DNA of 64,000 nucleotides from Alloprevotella tannerae (GCA_015259125.1 JABZGR010000004.1:1-64000), one strand, 5' to 3'. Positions 28,978 to 39,135 are shown, numbered from the stretch's first letter. Notes: a model not told the origin generated them from the sequence alone. Made by a program: numbers and translations.

Positions 28978-30693
28978 ATGGCAAAAATAAAGCAACTTAT
29001 CGAGTGCGTGCCCAATTTTAGTGAAGGGCGCGATATGGGTATTATCCAACAAATCACGGACGAGATCCGCAATTCTGCAGGCGTACGTCTGCTTGACGTG
29101 GACCCGGGAGAAGCTACAAACCGCACAGTGGTTACCTTTGTGGGCGAACCTGATGCGGTAATGGAAGCTGCTTTCCGCGCAGTGCGCAAGGCGTCTCAAC
29201 TGATCGATATGCGCCAGCACCACGGTGCACACCCGCGCAGCGGCGCCACGGACGTGTTGCCGCTCGTTCCCGTTGCCGGCATTACGCTGGAAGAGTGCGC
29301 CGAACTGGCTCGCAAATTGGCAAAGCGTTTGGCCGACGAACTGGAGATTCCGTGCTACTGTTATGAGGCCGCAGCTTTGAAGCCGGAGCGCAAAAACTTG
29401 GCGGTAGTGCGCAGAGGTGAATATGAGGCGATCCCTGAAAGGATCAACGATCCGGCTGAAGCGCCCGACTTCGGCGCACGCCCATTCGACGAGGGCGTAG
29501 CTCGCACGGGCTGCACAAATGTTGGTGCACGCGACTTCTTGATTGCAGTAAACTATAACCTGAACACGACGTCTACGCGCCGTGCTAACGCTATCGCGTT
29601 TGATGTGCGCGAAAAAGGCCGCCCCGCACGCGAGGGCAATCCGATTACCGGAAAGGTGAAGCTCGACGAGAATGGAAAGAAAATCATGATCCCGGGCACG
29701 CTGAAAGGCACAAAGGGCATCGGTTGGTATATTGAGGAATATGGCATCGCACAGGTGTCTATGAATATCACGAACATCAATGTGACGCCGCTTCACGTGG
29801 CCTTTGATGAGGTATGTCGTTGTGCTCAAAACCGCGGCGTACGCGTTACGGGTACGGAAATCGTAGGTCTTGTGCCGGAACGCACGCTGCTCGAAGCCGG
29901 ACGCTACTTCCTCGAAAAGCAACAACGCTCCACGGGTATTCCGAAAGAGGACATTATTATGATTGCTATTAAGTCGCTCGGTTTGTCTGACCTCAAACCG
30001 TTCAACCCGCGCGAGAAAGTGATCGAATATCTGCTCGAAGATGAAAACGGCGACGACAAAGCGCTCGTTAAAATGACGGTGAAGGGCTTCGCTGAAGAAA
30101 CTTCGCGCGAATCTCCCGCTCCCGGCGGCGGCTCTGTGGCGGCTTATATGGGCGCACTCGGTGCCGCATTGGGCACGATGGTAGCGAATCTCTCCAGTCA
30201 CAAACCGGGCTGGGACGATCGCTGGGAAGAATTTAGCCGCTGGGCAGACAAAGGCCAAGCGCTTTCTGACGAACTCCTCGTGCTCGTTGACGAAGATACG
30301 CGCGCTTTCAATAAGATTATGGAGGCCTTCGGACTTCCGAAGAAGACGGACGAAGATAAGCGTTTGCGCTCTGAAGCTATTCAGGCGGCAACGCTCTTTG
30401 CGACGCAAGTGCCTTTACAAACGATGCAGGCTGCCTTTGGCGCGTTCGAGCTCTGCCAAGCTATGGCTGAACATGGTAACCCCAACAGCGTTTCGGATGC
30501 GGGCGTAGGCGCACTGGCTGCAAGAGCAGCGGTATTGGGCGCAGGCCTCAACGTGAAGATCAACGCCGCATCACTCAAAGATCGGGAAACGGCCGACAAG
30601 ATGATTGCTGAAGCTGAACAACTCATTGCGGAAGCGCAAAAGAAGGAAGCTGAAATCATCGGTATCGTAGAACGCAAAATCAACGAAGCATAA
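28978..30693 (+). CDS. ftcD: Glutamate formimidoyltransferase / formimidoyltetrahydrofolate cyclodeaminase fusion
   Basis: A 571-residue bifunctional enzyme. The formiminotransferase part (about 1-330) moves the formimino group from N-formimino-glutamate to tetrahydrofolate; HHGAHPRSGATD with His82 matches the catalytic His of the animal enzyme. The cyclodeaminase part (about 360-571), starting ESPAPGGGSVAAYMGALGAA, converts the product to methenyl-THF and ammonia. The fusion is like that of animals and is common in Bacteroidota. It completes histidine breakdown with the downstream hutU, hutH and hutI, replacing HutG/HutF routes. Confidence 0.96.
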   Translation: MAKIKQLIECVPNFSEGRDMGIIQQITDEIRNSAGVRLLDVDPGEATNRTVVTFVGEPDAVMEAAFRAVRKASQLIDMRQHHGAHPRSGATDVLPLVPVAGITLEECAELARKLAKRLADELEIPCYCYEAAALKPERKNLAVVRRGEYEAIPERINDPAEAPDFGARPFDEGVARTGCTNVGARDFLIAVNYNLNTTSTRRANAIAFDVREKGRPAREGNPITGKVKLDENGKKIMIPGTLKGTKGIGWYIEEYGIAQVSMNITNINVTPLHVAFDEVCRCAQNRGVRVTGTEIVGLVPERTLLEAGRYFLEKQQRSTGIPKEDIIMIAIKSLGLSDLKPFNPREKVIEYLLEDENGDDKALVKMTVKGFAEETSRESPAPGGGSVAAYMGALGAALGTMVANLSSHKPGWDDRWEEFSRWADKGQALSDELLVLVDEDTRAFNKIMEAFGLPKKTDEDKRLRSEAIQAATLFATQVPLQTMQAAFGAFELCQAMAEHGNPNSVSDAGVGALAARAAVLGAGLNVKINAASLKDRETADKMIAEAEQLIAEAQKKEAEIIGIVERKINEA

Positions 30694-30725
30694 CATTGCA
30701 CACTATGGCTGAATGATGAGAAAAA

Positions 30726-30785
30726 GCGGATAAGACGGCTGCATATACATTATATATATGGTGGCGTCTTATCCGCCTGTCCTTT
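30726..30785 (+). terminator. Terminator-like hairpin between ftcD and hutU
   Basis: GCGGATAAGACG pairs perfectly with CGTCTTATCCGC across a 27-base AT-rich loop, followed by CTGTCCTTTCTCT. The tail is only partly T, so partial termination, lowering expression of the later hut genes relative to ftcD, is possible. Confidence 0.6.
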
Positions 30786-30856
30786 CTCTCTCGCCCATAG
30801 TTTGGCCGCCAAGGCTTACTCTCTTTCCTTTTGATCCTAAATAAATAATCATAACT

Positions 30857-32875
30857 ATGACATTAGCAGAATTTCAGGCCGACATTCGCGCCGGTATCCC
30901 CGAGATACTTCCGGAACTACGGCCTTATGACCATTCAGTTAGTCACGCTCCGAAACGCAAAGATATACTTACGCCGGAAGAAAAGAAACTGGCGCTGCGC
31001 AATGCTTTGCGCTACTTCCCCAAGAAGTACCACGCGACGCTCGCTCCCGAGTTTGCAGAAGAATTGCGCACATACGGCCGTATCTATATGTATCGGTTCC
31101 GCCCTCAATATGATATGTACGCTCGCCCAATAGAGGACTATCCGCACAAATGCTTGCAGGCAGCCGGCATTATGTTGATGATCCAAAACAATCTTGACCC
31201 CGCCGTAGCGCAACATCCGCATGAGTTGATTACTTACGGCGGAAACGGCGCCGTATTCCAAAACTGGGCGCAATATCGCTTGGTGATGAAATATCTAAGT
31301 GAGATGACGGACGAGCAAACTTTGGTGATGTACTCCGGACACCCGCTCGGTCTTTTCCCCTCTCACAAGAATGCACCTCGCGTAGTGGTAACGAATGGTA
31401 TGGTTATCCCCAACTACTCGAAGCCGGATGATTGGGAGCGCAACAATGCCTTGGGCGTATCGCAATACGGCCAAATGACGGCGGGTTCTTATATGTACAT
31501 CGGCCCGCAAGGTATTGTTCACGGCACGACAATCACCGTGCTCAACGCTGCTCGCAAGCAAATGGGCAGCAACAAGAGCCAAGACGGAATTAAAGGAATG
31601 CTCTTCATCTCCTCCGGTCTTGGTGGTATGTCCGGCGCACAGCCCAAAGCGGGCAACATTGCCGGCGTCGTGAGTGTGGTAGCAGAAATCAATCCGCACG
31701 CAGCGGAAAAGCGTCACGCACAAGGTTGGGTCGACGAACTGCATAATGATCTCGACGAACTCATTCCGGCTATCCGCAAAGCCGTAGCTGAGAAGCGCAC
31801 GGTTTCAATGGCCTACGTCGGCAACGTTGTCGACTTGTGGGAGCGCTTGGCTGCGGAAGAGATTCACGTAGACTTGGGTAGCGATCAAACATCTTTGCAC
31901 AACCCGTGGGCAGGCGGTTACTACCCCGTCGGCATGACGCTCGAAGAGTCCAACGATATGATGGCAGCAGATCCGGAACAGTTCCGCGAACGCGTACAAG
32001 AATCTTTGCGCCGCCAAGTAACGGCTATCAACAAATTGACTTCAAAAGGCATGTACTTCTTTGACTATGGTAATGCCTTCTTGTTGCAAAGTCAGCGCGC
32101 CGGTGCCGACATTGTAGGCAGCGATGGCAAGTTCCGCTATCCTTCCTACGTACAAGATATTATGGGCCCGATGTTCTTCGACTACGGTTTTGGACCTTTC
32201 CGTTGGGTATGTACGTCCGGCGACCCCAAAGATTTGGAGACGACCGACCGCATTGCAGCCGAAGTAATGGAGAAAATCCGCCAAGAAGCGCCCGAAGAAA
32301 TCGTAGGCCAAATGGACGACAACATCCATTGGATCAAAGAAGCCGGCCGCAATCGCCTTGTCGTAGGTTCTCAAGCGCGCATACTTTATGCTGACGCTGA
32401 AGGCCGCGCAAAAATCGCTGCCGCATTTAATGAAGCAATCAAGAAAGGAGAAATCAGCAAGCCCGTCGTACTCGGCCGCGACCATCACGACGTTTCCGGC
32501 ACCGATTCTCCATTCCGCGAGACCAGCAATATTTATGACGGTTCTCAATTCTGCGCCGATATGGCTATCCAAAACGTCATCGGCGACTCATTCCGCGGCG
32601 CGACGTGGGTATCTATCCACAACGGCGGCGGCGTTGGTTGGGGCGAAGTAATCAATGGCGGCTTCGGCATGCTCATTGACGGCAGCGAAGATAGCGCCCG
32701 CCACATCCGAGAAATGCTTTTCTGGGACGTAAACAACGGCATTGCTCGCCGCAGTTGGGCGCGCAACGAAGGTTCGATGCACGCTATCGAGCGCGAGATG
32801 CAGCGCACGCCGGGCTTCAAGGTAACTATGCCCAACCTTGTCGAAGATGATCTCATCAACAACTTATTCAACTAA
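30857..32875 (+). CDS. hutU: Urocanate hydratase
   Basis: A 672-residue urocanase, which hydrates urocanate to imidazolonepropionate using tightly bound NAD+. Family segments are clear: QMTAGSYMYIGPQGIVHGTT, SSGLGGMSGAQPKAGNIAG, DLGSDQTSLHNPWAGGYYPVG, and HNGGGVGWGEVINGGFG with the active-site region. It is about 115 residues longer than the Pseudomonas/Bacillus enzyme and similar in length to the animal form. It lies 16 bases upstream of hutH. Confidence 0.97.
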   Translation: MTLAEFQADIRAGIPEILPELRPYDHSVSHAPKRKDILTPEEKKLALRNALRYFPKKYHATLAPEFAEELRTYGRIYMYRFRPQYDMYARPIEDYPHKCLQAAGIMLMIQNNLDPAVAQHPHELITYGGNGAVFQNWAQYRLVMKYLSEMTDEQTLVMYSGHPLGLFPSHKNAPRVVVTNGMVIPNYSKPDDWERNNALGVSQYGQMTAGSYMYIGPQGIVHGTTITVLNAARKQMGSNKSQDGIKGMLFISSGLGGMSGAQPKAGNIAGVVSVVAEINPHAAEKRHAQGWVDELHNDLDELIPAIRKAVAEKRTVSMAYVGNVVDLWERLAAEEIHVDLGSDQTSLHNPWAGGYYPVGMTLEESNDMMAADPEQFRERVQESLRRQVTAINKLTSKGMYFFDYGNAFLLQSQRAGADIVGSDGKFRYPSYVQDIMGPMFFDYGFGPFRWVCTSGDPKDLETTDRIAAEVMEKIRQEAPEEIVGQMDDNIHWIKEAGRNRLVVGSQARILYADAEGRAKIAAAFNEAIKKGEISKPVVLGRDHHDVSGTDSPFRETSNIYDGSQFCADMAIQNVIGDSFRGATWVSIHNGGGVGWGEVINGGFGMLIDGSEDSARHIREMLFWDVNNGIARRSWARNEGSMHAIEREMQRTPGFKVTMPNLVEDDLINNLFN

Positions 32876-32890
32876 AATACCAACAAAGCA

Positions 32891-34366
32891 ATGAAGCATA
32901 TCATTTCAGCTGAGCACCTCTCCATCGAACGTGTCGGCGAAATCATCGAAAAAGGATACAAACTCGAATTGGGCGACGACGCCCGCCAACGCATTCAACG
33001 TTGTCGAGCATACTTAGATAAGAAGATTGCAGAAAACAAAGCACCGATCTACGGCGTAACAACAGGTTTCGGCTCCCTTTGCAACGTTTCTGTGAGCGCA
33101 GAAGAGTTAGAACAACTTCAAGTTAACTTGATGATGTCTCACGCTTGCGGCGTAGGAGATCGCGTTCCCAACGAGATCGTGAAAATCATGTTGCTCCTAA
33201 AGATTCAATCTTTGAGCTACGGATTCTCAGGCTGCAAACTCGATACTGTAGAGCGACTCATCGACTTCTTCAACAACGACATCTACCCCATTGTTTATAT
33301 GCAGGGTTCTCTGGGCGCATCCGGCGACCTCGTGCCGCTTGCCCACCTCAGCTTGCCTTTGGTTGGTTTGGGCGAAGTAGAGTTTGAAGGCGAAGTTATG
33401 ACCGGCGCAGCTGTTTTGGAGAAGAAAGGCTGGAAGCCCATTCACTTAGCTTCCAAAGAAGGTTTGGCACTCTTGAATGGTACGCAGAACATGAGTTCTT
33501 TCGCGGTTTGGGGACTCCTTCAAGCAATGAAACTCAGCGATTGGGCCGACAAGATCGCCGTGATGTCTCTCGACGCCTACGAAGGCCGCCCCGAGCCGTT
33601 TACGCCTGCTGTTCACGCGGTTAGACCGCACAAAGGCCAGATCGACACGGCGGCTCGCATCAAGCAACTCTTGGAAGGCAGCGAATTGATCAAGCAGCCG
33701 AAGACTTACGTCCAAGATCCCTACTCTTTCCGTTGCGTTCCGCAAGTACACGGCGCTGCGAAAGATACGATCAACTACGTAAAATCAGTGATCGACACGG
33801 AAATCAACTCCGCGACCGACAATCCTACGGTTTGCCCCGACGAAGATCTCGTGATCTCAGCCGGCAATTTCCACGGCGAACCCATTGCATTGCCCATCGA
33901 CTTCTTGGCTATTGCCCTCAACGAGTTGGCTAACATCTCCGAGCGCCGCATCTACAAGTTAGTAAGCGGCACCCGCGGCCTGCCCAGCTTCCTCGTTGCC
34001 AATCCGGGCTTAAACAGCGGTTTCATGATCACGCAATATACAGCGGCTTCCATCGTAAGTCTTAACAAGTCGTTGTGCTCACCCGCTTCCGTAGATAGCA
34101 TTCCGTCCTGCCAAGGTCAGGAAGACCACGTAAGTATGGGCGCCAACGCAGCCATCAAGTTGTACAAAGTGGCCCTCAATACCGAGCGCGTATTGGCTAT
34201 CGAGCTGTTCAACGCAGCCCAGGCCTTAGACTTCCGTCGCCCGCTCAAGTCATCTCCCGCCATCGAAGCGATCCACGCCGCTTATCGCAAGGCTGTGCCC
34301 TTCATCAGCGAAGATGAGGTGATGTATCCTCACATTGAGACGTCCGTACAATTCTTGCGCGGTTAA
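32891..34366 (+). CDS. hutH: Histidine ammonia-lyase
   Basis: A 491-residue histidase that removes ammonia from L-histidine to give urocanate, the first step of the pathway. The self-processing MIO cofactor triad is Ala143-Ser144-Gly145 in GSLGASGDLVPLAHL. Other family signatures are YGVTTGFGSL, the ATDNPTV segment and GQEDHVSMG. It is immediately downstream of hutU, so the two are co-transcribed. Confidence 0.98.
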   Translation: MKHIISAEHLSIERVGEIIEKGYKLELGDDARQRIQRCRAYLDKKIAENKAPIYGVTTGFGSLCNVSVSAEELEQLQVNLMMSHACGVGDRVPNEIVKIMLLLKIQSLSYGFSGCKLDTVERLIDFFNNDIYPIVYMQGSLGASGDLVPLAHLSLPLVGLGEVEFEGEVMTGAAVLEKKGWKPIHLASKEGLALLNGTQNMSSFAVWGLLQAMKLSDWADKIAVMSLDAYEGRPEPFTPAVHAVRPHKGQIDTAARIKQLLEGSELIKQPKTYVQDPYSFRCVPQVHGAAKDTINYVKSVIDTEINSATDNPTVCPDEDLVISAGNFHGEPIALPIDFLAIALNELANISERRIYKLVSGTRGLPSFLVANPGLNSGFMITQYTAASIVSLNKSLCSPASVDSIPSCQGQEDHVSMGANAAIKLYKVALNTERVLAIELFNAAQALDFRRPLKSSPAIEAIHAAYRKAVPFISEDEVMYPHIETSVQFLRG

Positions 34367-34413
34367 CTATACGGCGACAAGCATCGTCGCCATCAAGCAT
34401 AACTAACAATAAC

Positions 34414-34450
34414 GATTGAGGGGCGTGCCGCATCCGGCTGCCCCTCGATC
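34414..34450 (+). terminator. Hairpin between hutH and hutI
   Basis: GATTGAGGGGC and GCCCCTCGATC form an 11-bp stem (one G-T pair) around a 15-base loop, 15 bases before the hutI ATG. The downstream ATAATTT is a weak tail. It may attenuate hutI or stabilise the hutUH message. Confidence 0.5.
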
Positions 34451-34465
34451 ATAATTTGCCACCTT

Positions 34466-35740
34466 ATGACAGCAACAAGCAAGACCCGCACCCTTCTGGT
34501 CAAAAATATAGCCCACCTCGTCGTCGACAACCACCGCCCCCTCCGCCTGCAAGGCAGCGAGATGGCCAATTTAGAGGTAATCGACAATGCCTACCTCACC
34601 GTCGACGGCGATCGCTTCAGCGGCTTCGGAAAAATGACCGACAATATGCCTACTGAGAGCAGCTTTGATCAAGTAATCGATGCCTGCGGCGGCAGCATTT
34701 TTCCCTCTTGGTGCGACCCCCACACCCACATTGTTTACGCCGGTAGTCGCGAGGCCGAATTTGTCGACAAAATCCGCGGATTGAGTTACGCCGAGATCGC
34801 CCGTCGCGGCGGCGGCATCCTCAATTCTGCCGACCATCTCCACGAATTGAGCGAAGACGAACTCTATCGCCAAGCCCTGCGTCGCGCTGATGAAATCATC
34901 CGCAAGGGTACGGGTTGCGTAGAAGTGAAAAGCGGCTACGGACTCAATACAGCCGACGAGTTGAAGATGCTGCGCGTCATCCGCCGTTTGCAAGAGACAA
35001 CGCCGCTCAAGATCAAAGCCACCTTCCTCGGTGCACACGCCGTAGGGCGTCAATATACGCAGCCCGAATACGTTGATTTGCTAATCAATGAGATGATTCC
35101 GGCCGTAGCCAAGGAGCAGTTGGCCGACTACATCGACGTCTTCTGCGACGAGGGCTTCTTCACCGTCGAAGAGACGGCCCGCATTCTTGAAGCCGGCGCG
35201 CGCTACGGCCTCCGCCCGAAGATTCACGCCGAAGAGTTAGCCCCCTCCGGCGGCGTAGCCGTTGGCGTAAAATACAACGCACTCTCCGTCGACCACCTCG
35301 AAAGTATGGACGAAGCGGGCTTCGAACTGCTGCTTAACAGCGAAACGATGCCAACGGCATTGCCGGGCACGTCCTTCTTCCTCAACATCCCCTTCACGCC
35401 TGCCCGCAAGATGATCAGTGCCGGCCTCGGCGTGGCGCTCGCCAGCGACTACAACCCGGGGTCTACGCCCTCGGGCGATATGAAGTTCATCGTCTCCTTG
35501 GCCTGCATCAAGATGCGTCTATTGCCGGCTGAGGCAATCAATGCAGCAACCATCAATGCGGCTTATGCACTGGGCGAAAGTCAAGATTATGGATCAATTG
35601 CCGTTGGAAAAGTGGCCAACTTCTTCCTCACGGAGCCGATCTCTTCTGTAGAATATTTGCCTTATGCCTATACGTCTCCCATCATCAAGCAAGCCTTCTT
35701 GAGTGGCCGGCCGTATGAGGGACTGAAAGGCTTAGATTAA
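34466..35740 (+). CDS. hutI: Imidazolonepropionase
   Basis: A 424-residue amidohydrolase that opens imidazolonepropionate to N-formimino-glutamate. The metal-binding DPHTHIVYAGSRE has His86 and His88; downstream are GCVEVKSGYGLN, FLGAHAVG, KIHAEEL and the Asp in SDYNPGSTPSG. Its product is the substrate of the FtcD fusion enzyme, so the cluster is a full four-enzyme path from histidine to glutamate plus a one-carbon unit. Confidence 0.97.
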   Translation: MTATSKTRTLLVKNIAHLVVDNHRPLRLQGSEMANLEVIDNAYLTVDGDRFSGFGKMTDNMPTESSFDQVIDACGGSIFPSWCDPHTHIVYAGSREAEFVDKIRGLSYAEIARRGGGILNSADHLHELSEDELYRQALRRADEIIRKGTGCVEVKSGYGLNTADELKMLRVIRRLQETTPLKIKATFLGAHAVGRQYTQPEYVDLLINEMIPAVAKEQLADYIDVFCDEGFFTVEETARILEAGARYGLRPKIHAEELAPSGGVAVGVKYNALSVDHLESMDEAGFELLLNSETMPTALPGTSFFLNIPFTPARKMISAGLGVALASDYNPGSTPSGDMKFIVSLACIKMRLLPAEAINAATINAAYALGESQDYGSIAVGKVANFFLTEPISSVEYLPYAYTSPIIKQAFLSGRPYEGLKGLD

Positions 35741-35789
35741 ATCGAGAAGCAACCGAAAAAAGACGCTGCTGACAAAAATAGCAGACAGC

Positions 35790-35829
35790 AAATCCTGCGA
35801 AGTAAGCTTTACATCGCAGGATTTTTTTT
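35790..35829 (+). terminator. Rho-independent terminator of the hut cluster
   Basis: AATCCTGCGA pairs with TCGCAGGATT over a 13-base loop and is followed by eight T. It ends the ftcD-hutUHI unit. Confidence 0.93.
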
Positions 35830-36240
35830 GCGACCATTCCTTTCCGCAAGGCGAATCACTCAGCCATTGCGCTGCAAACTTTAGTCTATTATCATAAAGG
35901 CCTAATAATCGTATGAAAAACAACAAGTTATTGAAAACATTTCTTGACTTACGGAGTTTACGATCGTGAGCGTAGACCTTTTTCATCACGAGCGTAGACC
36001 TTTTTCATCACGAGCGTAAACCTTTATTCTCACGATAAAAAAGGTAGGCGTCAAGTCTTCGCAGCTTTTTGTCTGAAGGGGCGGCGCAAAAAGCAAGGGT
36101 GGAAAGAAAAAAACGAAGAGGAAAGGTGCCGCCAAGCAAATGTCAGCATCGACCGGACAGCCGGCGCGCCTCGCCGCAGAAACCTTGATCCACGATAATG
36201 AGCATCGGCAAAAAACTTCCGGAAGAAACGCGGCGAAGTA
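35830..36240. other. Gene-free gap holding repeat array B2
   Basis: Between the hut terminator and the GH32 promoter. It contains array B2 (35964-36045); no ORF with a recognisable product was found. Confidence 0.6.
35964..36045. repeat. Array B2: tandem 22-bp units (family B)
   Basis: Units start at 35964, 35986, 36008 and 36030. Three are full (AT-C-RYGAGCGTARACC plus T-rich tail); the fourth is CTCACGATAAAAAAGG, cut in the same way as in array B1. Units 1-3 differ by only a few bases. Confidence 0.85.
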
Positions 36241-36271
36241 TTGCATTTGTCAAAGTTGTTCATTAAATTTG
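36241..36271 (+). promoter_or_regulatory. Promoter of the GH32 gene
   Basis: TTG (36241-36243), 20 bases, then TAAATTTG (36264-36271), a full match. The predicted start near 36278 leaves an untranslated leader of about 170 bases with no recognised riboswitch. Confidence 0.65.
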
Positions 36272-36446
36272 CATACACAAAATAGAGACGAACGAACACA
36301 AAAACGACGAACGTGCTTTCCCTCATTTATCATCTGCCGGCAAAAAACCGTGGCAGAAAAGACGTAATCGGCATTTCGTGATGGCGTAAGGACACTCGAC
36401 GCGACAAACTCAGCAGGGCGTTGCGCACAGCTTATATATCAAAGTT

Positions 36447-38348
36447 ATGAAAAAGATTCCAATAATGCTTGATGCTGCTTTATTTGGCACAGCATTGACC
36501 ACGCAAGCACAGCAATTAGACGTGCGCGAGTATGGAGATACACTCGTCATCCACATTCATAACTCGCCGAAATATCTGCTTCTTCCGATCGAAGAAGATA
36601 AGCCTGAAGCCAAAGTATTATTGGACAATCAACGCCCGAGCGACACGTGGATGGACGTGCGCTTGGCTGTTGGAAAGGTCGACTACGAAGTGCCGTTCGC
36701 GCTGAATGAAGGTAAAGAAAGTACGATTAAGATTTTGAATCTCGACAAAGCGGCTTTAGCCTTTCTTCAACAAGGACACCTTCGACTTTCCAACGAATGG
36801 GATGTAAAAAACACAGACTACTATCGCCCGATTTACCACCATACGCCAAGCTATGGCTGGATGAATGACCCCAACGGAATGCTTTATAAAGATGGCGTCT
36901 ATCATCTTTGCTACCAATACAATCCTTATGGTTCGAAATGGGGAAATATGCATTGGGGGCATGCGACCACGACGGATTTAATCCATTGGAAAGCATCTGC
37001 ACCTGCACTCGATCGCGATCCGATGGGGCATATTTATTCCGGTAGTTCGGTCATTGACAAAGCGGGTACAGCCGGCTTTGGTAAAGATGCCATCATAGCG
37101 CTTTATACGTCGGCCAGCGACGAAAACGGACAGATCCAATGCTTGGCTTATAGCACGGATGGCGGCTATAAGTTTACGAAATACGAACACAACCCCGTAC
37201 TGCGGCCTTTCGATGGACTCAAAGATTTTCGAGACCCGAAGGTCTTCTGGTTCGCACCCAAGAATTTGTGGTACATGATTGTATCGGCGGATAAGGAAAT
37301 GCGTTTCTATTCTTCGCCCGACTTGAAAGAATGGACGTATGTCAGCAGTTTTGGGCAAGGATATGGGGCACAACCCAACCAATTTGAATGCCCGGACTTT
37401 TTCCGTCTGCCTGTCGACGGCGATAGTCAACATCAAAAGTATGTTATGATTGTCAACATCAACCCGGGAGGCTTGTTTGGCGGCAGCGCTACAGAATATT
37501 TTGTGGGTGAGTTTGACGGCAAGAATTTCGTATGCGATGATGGGCCGAAGGAAGCCAAATTTTTAGACTATGGCAAGGACCATTACGCCACGGTAACCTT
37601 CTCGGGTATGGGCGATCGTGTATTGGGGCTTGCTTGGATGAGCAACTGGCAATATGCAAACGTGACGCCGATCAAGCAATATCGCGGCGCGAATACGCTT
37701 CCGCGCGAGTTGTTTCTCTTCGCAAAGGATGGCGAAACGTATATGGGCGCTAATGTGGCCGCTGAAGCCAGGGCTTTGCGTAAATCAACGCGACTTGTCG
37801 GCACGCTAAAGGCGACAGAGAAAGCGCCCAAAGCGGAGAAAAATCTCTTAGCCGGTACCGGCGACGCCTTTGAATTGGAGATGGACATTACGCCAAGCGA
37901 GGCCGCGACAGCGGGCTTTGAACTATACAACAGTAAAGGCGAGCGGGTTAAAATCTACTTCGACACAAAGGTGGGAAAACTGGTGATGGACCGGACGGAA
38001 AGCGGTCTGACGGCTTTCGGCGAGAAAGCTGAATCGCACCAGATTGAGAAGGATTTCGACTTGGTCGAAGAAAAGGCCGGAAAAGCGCCCTCGCGCAAAA
38101 CGAATCCCGTCAATTATAAAAACGATTTCGCGTTGGGGACGTGGGCTCCGCTGAATCTGTGCAAAGGAAAGTCGTATCATGTGGACGTTTTTGTCGATAA
38201 ATGTTCTGTGGAAATCTTTGTCGACGGCGGCCGCATTGCGATGACGAACCTTGTATTCCCGACGTTGCCCTACGAATCTGTGAAATTTTACACGCAAAAG
38301 GGCACTGCGACTTTCAAAAATGTGACGCTACACCGCTTAGGGCTGTAA
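36447..38348 (+). CDS. Glycoside hydrolase family 32 (levanase/inulinase type)
   Basis: A 633-residue secreted enzyme splitting fructose from fructans or sucrose. A signal peptide covers about residues 1-21 (ending TQAQ). A Bacteroidota N-terminal beta domain (about 22-120) precedes the five-bladed propeller with nucleophile Asp141 in WMNDPNG, the RDP motif at 262-264 (transition-state stabiliser Asp263) and acid/base Glu314 in EC. The C-terminal beta-sandwich ends with the segment VDVFVDKCSVEIFVDGG. No SusC/D pair or fructokinase is next to it, so it is not in a visible polysaccharide utilisation locus. Substrate choice cannot be fixed from sequence. Confidence 0.94.
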   Translation: MKKIPIMLDAALFGTALTTQAQQLDVREYGDTLVIHIHNSPKYLLLPIEEDKPEAKVLLDNQRPSDTWMDVRLAVGKVDYEVPFALNEGKESTIKILNLDKAALAFLQQGHLRLSNEWDVKNTDYYRPIYHHTPSYGWMNDPNGMLYKDGVYHLCYQYNPYGSKWGNMHWGHATTTDLIHWKASAPALDRDPMGHIYSGSSVIDKAGTAGFGKDAIIALYTSASDENGQIQCLAYSTDGGYKFTKYEHNPVLRPFDGLKDFRDPKVFWFAPKNLWYMIVSADKEMRFYSSPDLKEWTYVSSFGQGYGAQPNQFECPDFFRLPVDGDSQHQKYVMIVNINPGGLFGGSATEYFVGEFDGKNFVCDDGPKEAKFLDYGKDHYATVTFSGMGDRVLGLAWMSNWQYANVTPIKQYRGANTLPRELFLFAKDGETYMGANVAAEARALRKSTRLVGTLKATEKAPKAEKNLLAGTGDAFELEMDITPSEAATAGFELYNSKGERVKIYFDTKVGKLVMDRTESGLTAFGEKAESHQIEKDFDLVEEKAGKAPSRKTNPVNYKNDFALGTWAPLNLCKGKSYHVDVFVDKCSVEIFVDGGRIAMTNLVFPTLPYESVKFYTQKGTATFKNVTLHRLGL

Positions 38349-38588
38349 ACGAATTTTGTAGACCAGATTATAATGAACACGACTATGCAAATAGTCGTTT
38401 ACAAACAGCCGCCGGCGCTCTCGCCACCCAACACTTCGCCTGATAAGTTGGATTTTAGCAAGCTTCTTCACGAGGCTGCGAGGCGAAAGGGGACGAGTTG
38501 CGACCGGCGGCGGGTTTGTAAAATAGCCGAATCAGCAGTATCTGGTTCAAACCGTGGGACTGCGCCTCACGGCTGTAGGACAGCAGAG
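38349..38588. other. Gap between GH32 and the S4 protein terminator
   Basis: A 240-base stretch after the GH32 stop. No gene, repeat array or clear plus-strand terminator was recognised. The next element is the minus-strand terminator at 38589-38640. Confidence 0.5.
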
Positions 38589-38640
38589 AAAAAACATAAG
38601 CCTTGCACGATCAGAAACGGACATCGGTGCAAGGCTTATG
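38589..38640 (-). terminator. Rho-independent terminator of the rplY-pth-S4 operon
   Basis: On the minus strand CATAAGCCTTGCACCGAT pairs with ATCGTGCAAGGCTTATG (one bulge) and is followed by six or more T. It lies 36 bases after the S4 protein stop. Confidence 0.9.
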
Positions 38641-38676
38641 CTTTGGAATGAAAAAAAAGATGGCGACAAAGAACCG

Positions 38677-39135
38677 TTAATCGGTCGATGCTTCGCTCAA
38701 ATCTGCGTGCTTATCGCCCCAATCCGTCTCATCATCAAAAAAATCATCGTCAAAAAATTGCGGCATCGTAAACTCGTCGAGCGCACGCCGATCTTTCTTC
38801 GTGGGGCGCCCCGTTCCGCGAGCCCGATTCACAAAGCCGCTGATCTTACTTAGCTCCAACAGCTCATATTGCTCGGGCGTCGTGATGTTTTCATAGACAT
38901 CCGGAAGCAGTTTTGCGCCCACGCGCTTTTCTATGGCCGACTTGATGCGAAAGGTATAGGTCACGGGCGACTTGCGAACGCTGATTCGGTCGCCCACTTT
39001 CACACTTCGTGCCGGCTTTGCCTGAGCGCCGTTGATCTGAACGCGGCCGTTCTTGCAGGCATCTGCGGCCAAGGTGCGCGTCTTAAAGATGCGCGCGGCC
39101 CAAAGCCATTTATCCAAGCGTGCCTCTGCGTTCAT
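38677..39135 (-). CDS. S4-domain RNA-binding protein (HslR/Hsp15-like)
   Basis: A 152-residue protein with an S4 RNA-binding domain at about residues 4-60 ([44 protein letters not shown] region) and a charged C-terminal tail. E. coli Hsp15 of this family rescues stalled 50S subunits carrying nascent chains. Its ATG overlaps the pth stop by four bases (ATGA), so translation is coupled to pth, which also deals with peptidyl-tRNA; the shared job in ribosome rescue is an inference. Confidence 0.9.
   Translation of the reverse strand: MNAEARLDKWLWAARIFKTRTLAADACKNGRVQINGAQAKPARSVKVGDRISVRKSPVTYTFRIKSAIEKRVGAKLLPDVYENITTPEQYELLELSKISGFVNRARGTGRPTKKDRRALDEFTMPQFFDDDFFDDETDWGDKHADLSEASTD

Noticed and set aside
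28933..30408. Minus-strand ORF (491 aa) over ftcD
   Set aside because: Antisense shadow of the formiminotransferase-cyclodeaminase gene, with Arg/His-rich composition and no recognisable domain.
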